NCBI GenBank assembly: GCA_036636255.1
Contig: JAVWOV010000018.1
Location: 1 to 14,920, forward strand
Direction of reading: 5' to 3'
Source: CALVXC01 sp036636255
GTDB lineage: Bacteria > Bacillota_I > Bacilli_A > RF39 > UBA660
DNA: 14,920 nt
Positions within the stretch are counted from its first letter, which is position 1; each line of letters begins with the position of its first letter. Under the pieces are notes generated by a model. It saw nothing but the letters and a program-made list of their open reading frames with translations. It had not been told where the DNA came from and searched no databases. The position numbers were made by a program, and so were the translations under genes. Positions 14,368 through 14,920 of this stretch are shown here, in pieces.

Positions 14368-14920
14368 ATGCTTATATTAACTAAAGCTATCTTGGCTATG
14401 ATGATCGGTTTTTTGTTAGCTGTTGCATTTGGTGTTATTTTGATTCCTCTTTTAAAAAAGCGGAAAATTAATCAACATCTAAGTGTTTATTTACAACTAC
14501 GACATGAAAATAAAAAAAATACACCAACTATGGGGGGCTTAATTTTTATTATTCCTACTTTGTTAACTATAATTATATTGTATTATTTAGATAAAATAAA
14601 TTTTAGTTATAGTTTATTTATAATTATCTTTACTTTTATAGGCTATGCTATAATTGGTTTTATTGATGATTATTTAATAATAAAAAAAAATAATAACAAG
14701 GGTTTAACTGAAAAATGTAAATTATTACTACAATTAATAATAGCTATTACCTTTTTTTATTTCTTTATGAAAGGGGGTAATGAACCATTATTCTGGATTC
14801 ATACTCTTGGTATTAAAATAAATATCGGTTTTTTTTATGGTTTATTTATATTATTTGTTTTATTAGCCAGTAGTAATGCTGTTAATATAACTGATGGCTT
14901 GGATGGTTTAGCTGGTGGTT
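14368..14920 (+). CDS. mraY: Phospho-N-acetylmuramoyl-pentapeptide transferase, 5' part
   Basis: Makes lipid I by moving phospho-MurNAc-pentapeptide to undecaprenyl phosphate at the inner membrane face. Only the first 184 codons are in the window; the gene runs off the right edge. Start ATG 14368, with AGGGGGGA (14356-14363) 4 nt upstream. Seen: the first membrane segment at about 4-28; the signature HENKKNTPTMGG, a form of the family's H..K..TPTMGG; GFIDDY with the conserved DD; LTEKCKLLLQ; and SNAVNITDGLDGLAGG, the second nucleotide/Mg2+ motif. Several membrane helices lie between. It follows ftsI after 10 bp and is surely in the same transcript, as in the standard division/cell-wall cluster. 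Confidence 0.97.
   Translation, partial: MLILTKAILAMMIGFLLAVAFGVILIPLLKKRKINQHLSVYLQLRHENKKNTPTMGGLIFIIPTLLTIIILYYLDKINFSYSLFIIIFTFIGYAIIGFIDDYLIIKKNNNKGLTEKCKLLLQLIIAITFFYFFMKGGNEPLFWIHTLGIKINIGFFYGLFILFVLLASSNAVNITDGLDGLAGG

Overview
The window is strongly AT-rich, coding runs almost entirely on the + strand, and none of the nine genes whose stop lies inside it ends in TGA (all TAA or TAG). Tryptophan is read from TGG in the codons I checked, so the standard code fits. T-box and c-di-GMP-I leaders, strong AGGAGG-type ribosome sites and the protein families point to a low-GC Bacillota/Mycoplasmatota-like bacterium. My inference is an uncultured gut-type Bacilli lineage such as RF39 or a relative of Erysipelotrichales; no rRNA is present to prove it.

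Layout. Bases 1-1019 hold a membrane-anchored protein with a C-terminal SUMF1/DUF6273-like domain, open at the window edge. Bases 1091-4931 hold a carbon-metabolism pair, pyruvate kinase and a cytoplasmic GH31 glycosidase, 19 bp apart. Both look full length, but each deviates at positions usually considered catalytic. Bases 4909-7952 form a leucine unit: a promoter, a T-box leader with a CUU (Leu) specifier, a small three-helix membrane protein, and leuS, which overlaps it by 8 nt.

Bases 7953-12327 are the most interesting part. A c-di-GMP-I (GEMM-I) riboswitch followed directly by an intrinsic terminator precedes a TasA/camelysin-like secreted protein. Then come an ER-type (SipW-like, Ser/His) signal peptidase fused to a large polytopic membrane domain, a DUF5305-like two-helix membrane protein, and a BspA-type leucine-rich-repeat surface protein. 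The TasA-like and LRR proteins share an almost superimposable 18-residue export motif (consensus VGY[AG]A[FI]xQxLxINGxxxL). I infer one system: c-di-GMP gates production of a matrix fibre or surface coat, with its own signal peptidase and accessory membrane protein and an adhesin-like LRR passenger.

Bases 12328-14920 begin the division/cell-wall cluster. After an intrinsic terminator come an FtsI/SpoVD-type PBP with a C-terminal PASTA domain and the 5' part of mraY, which runs off the window. The exopolymer locus therefore lies directly ahead of ftsI, where mraZ-rsmH-ftsL are often found.
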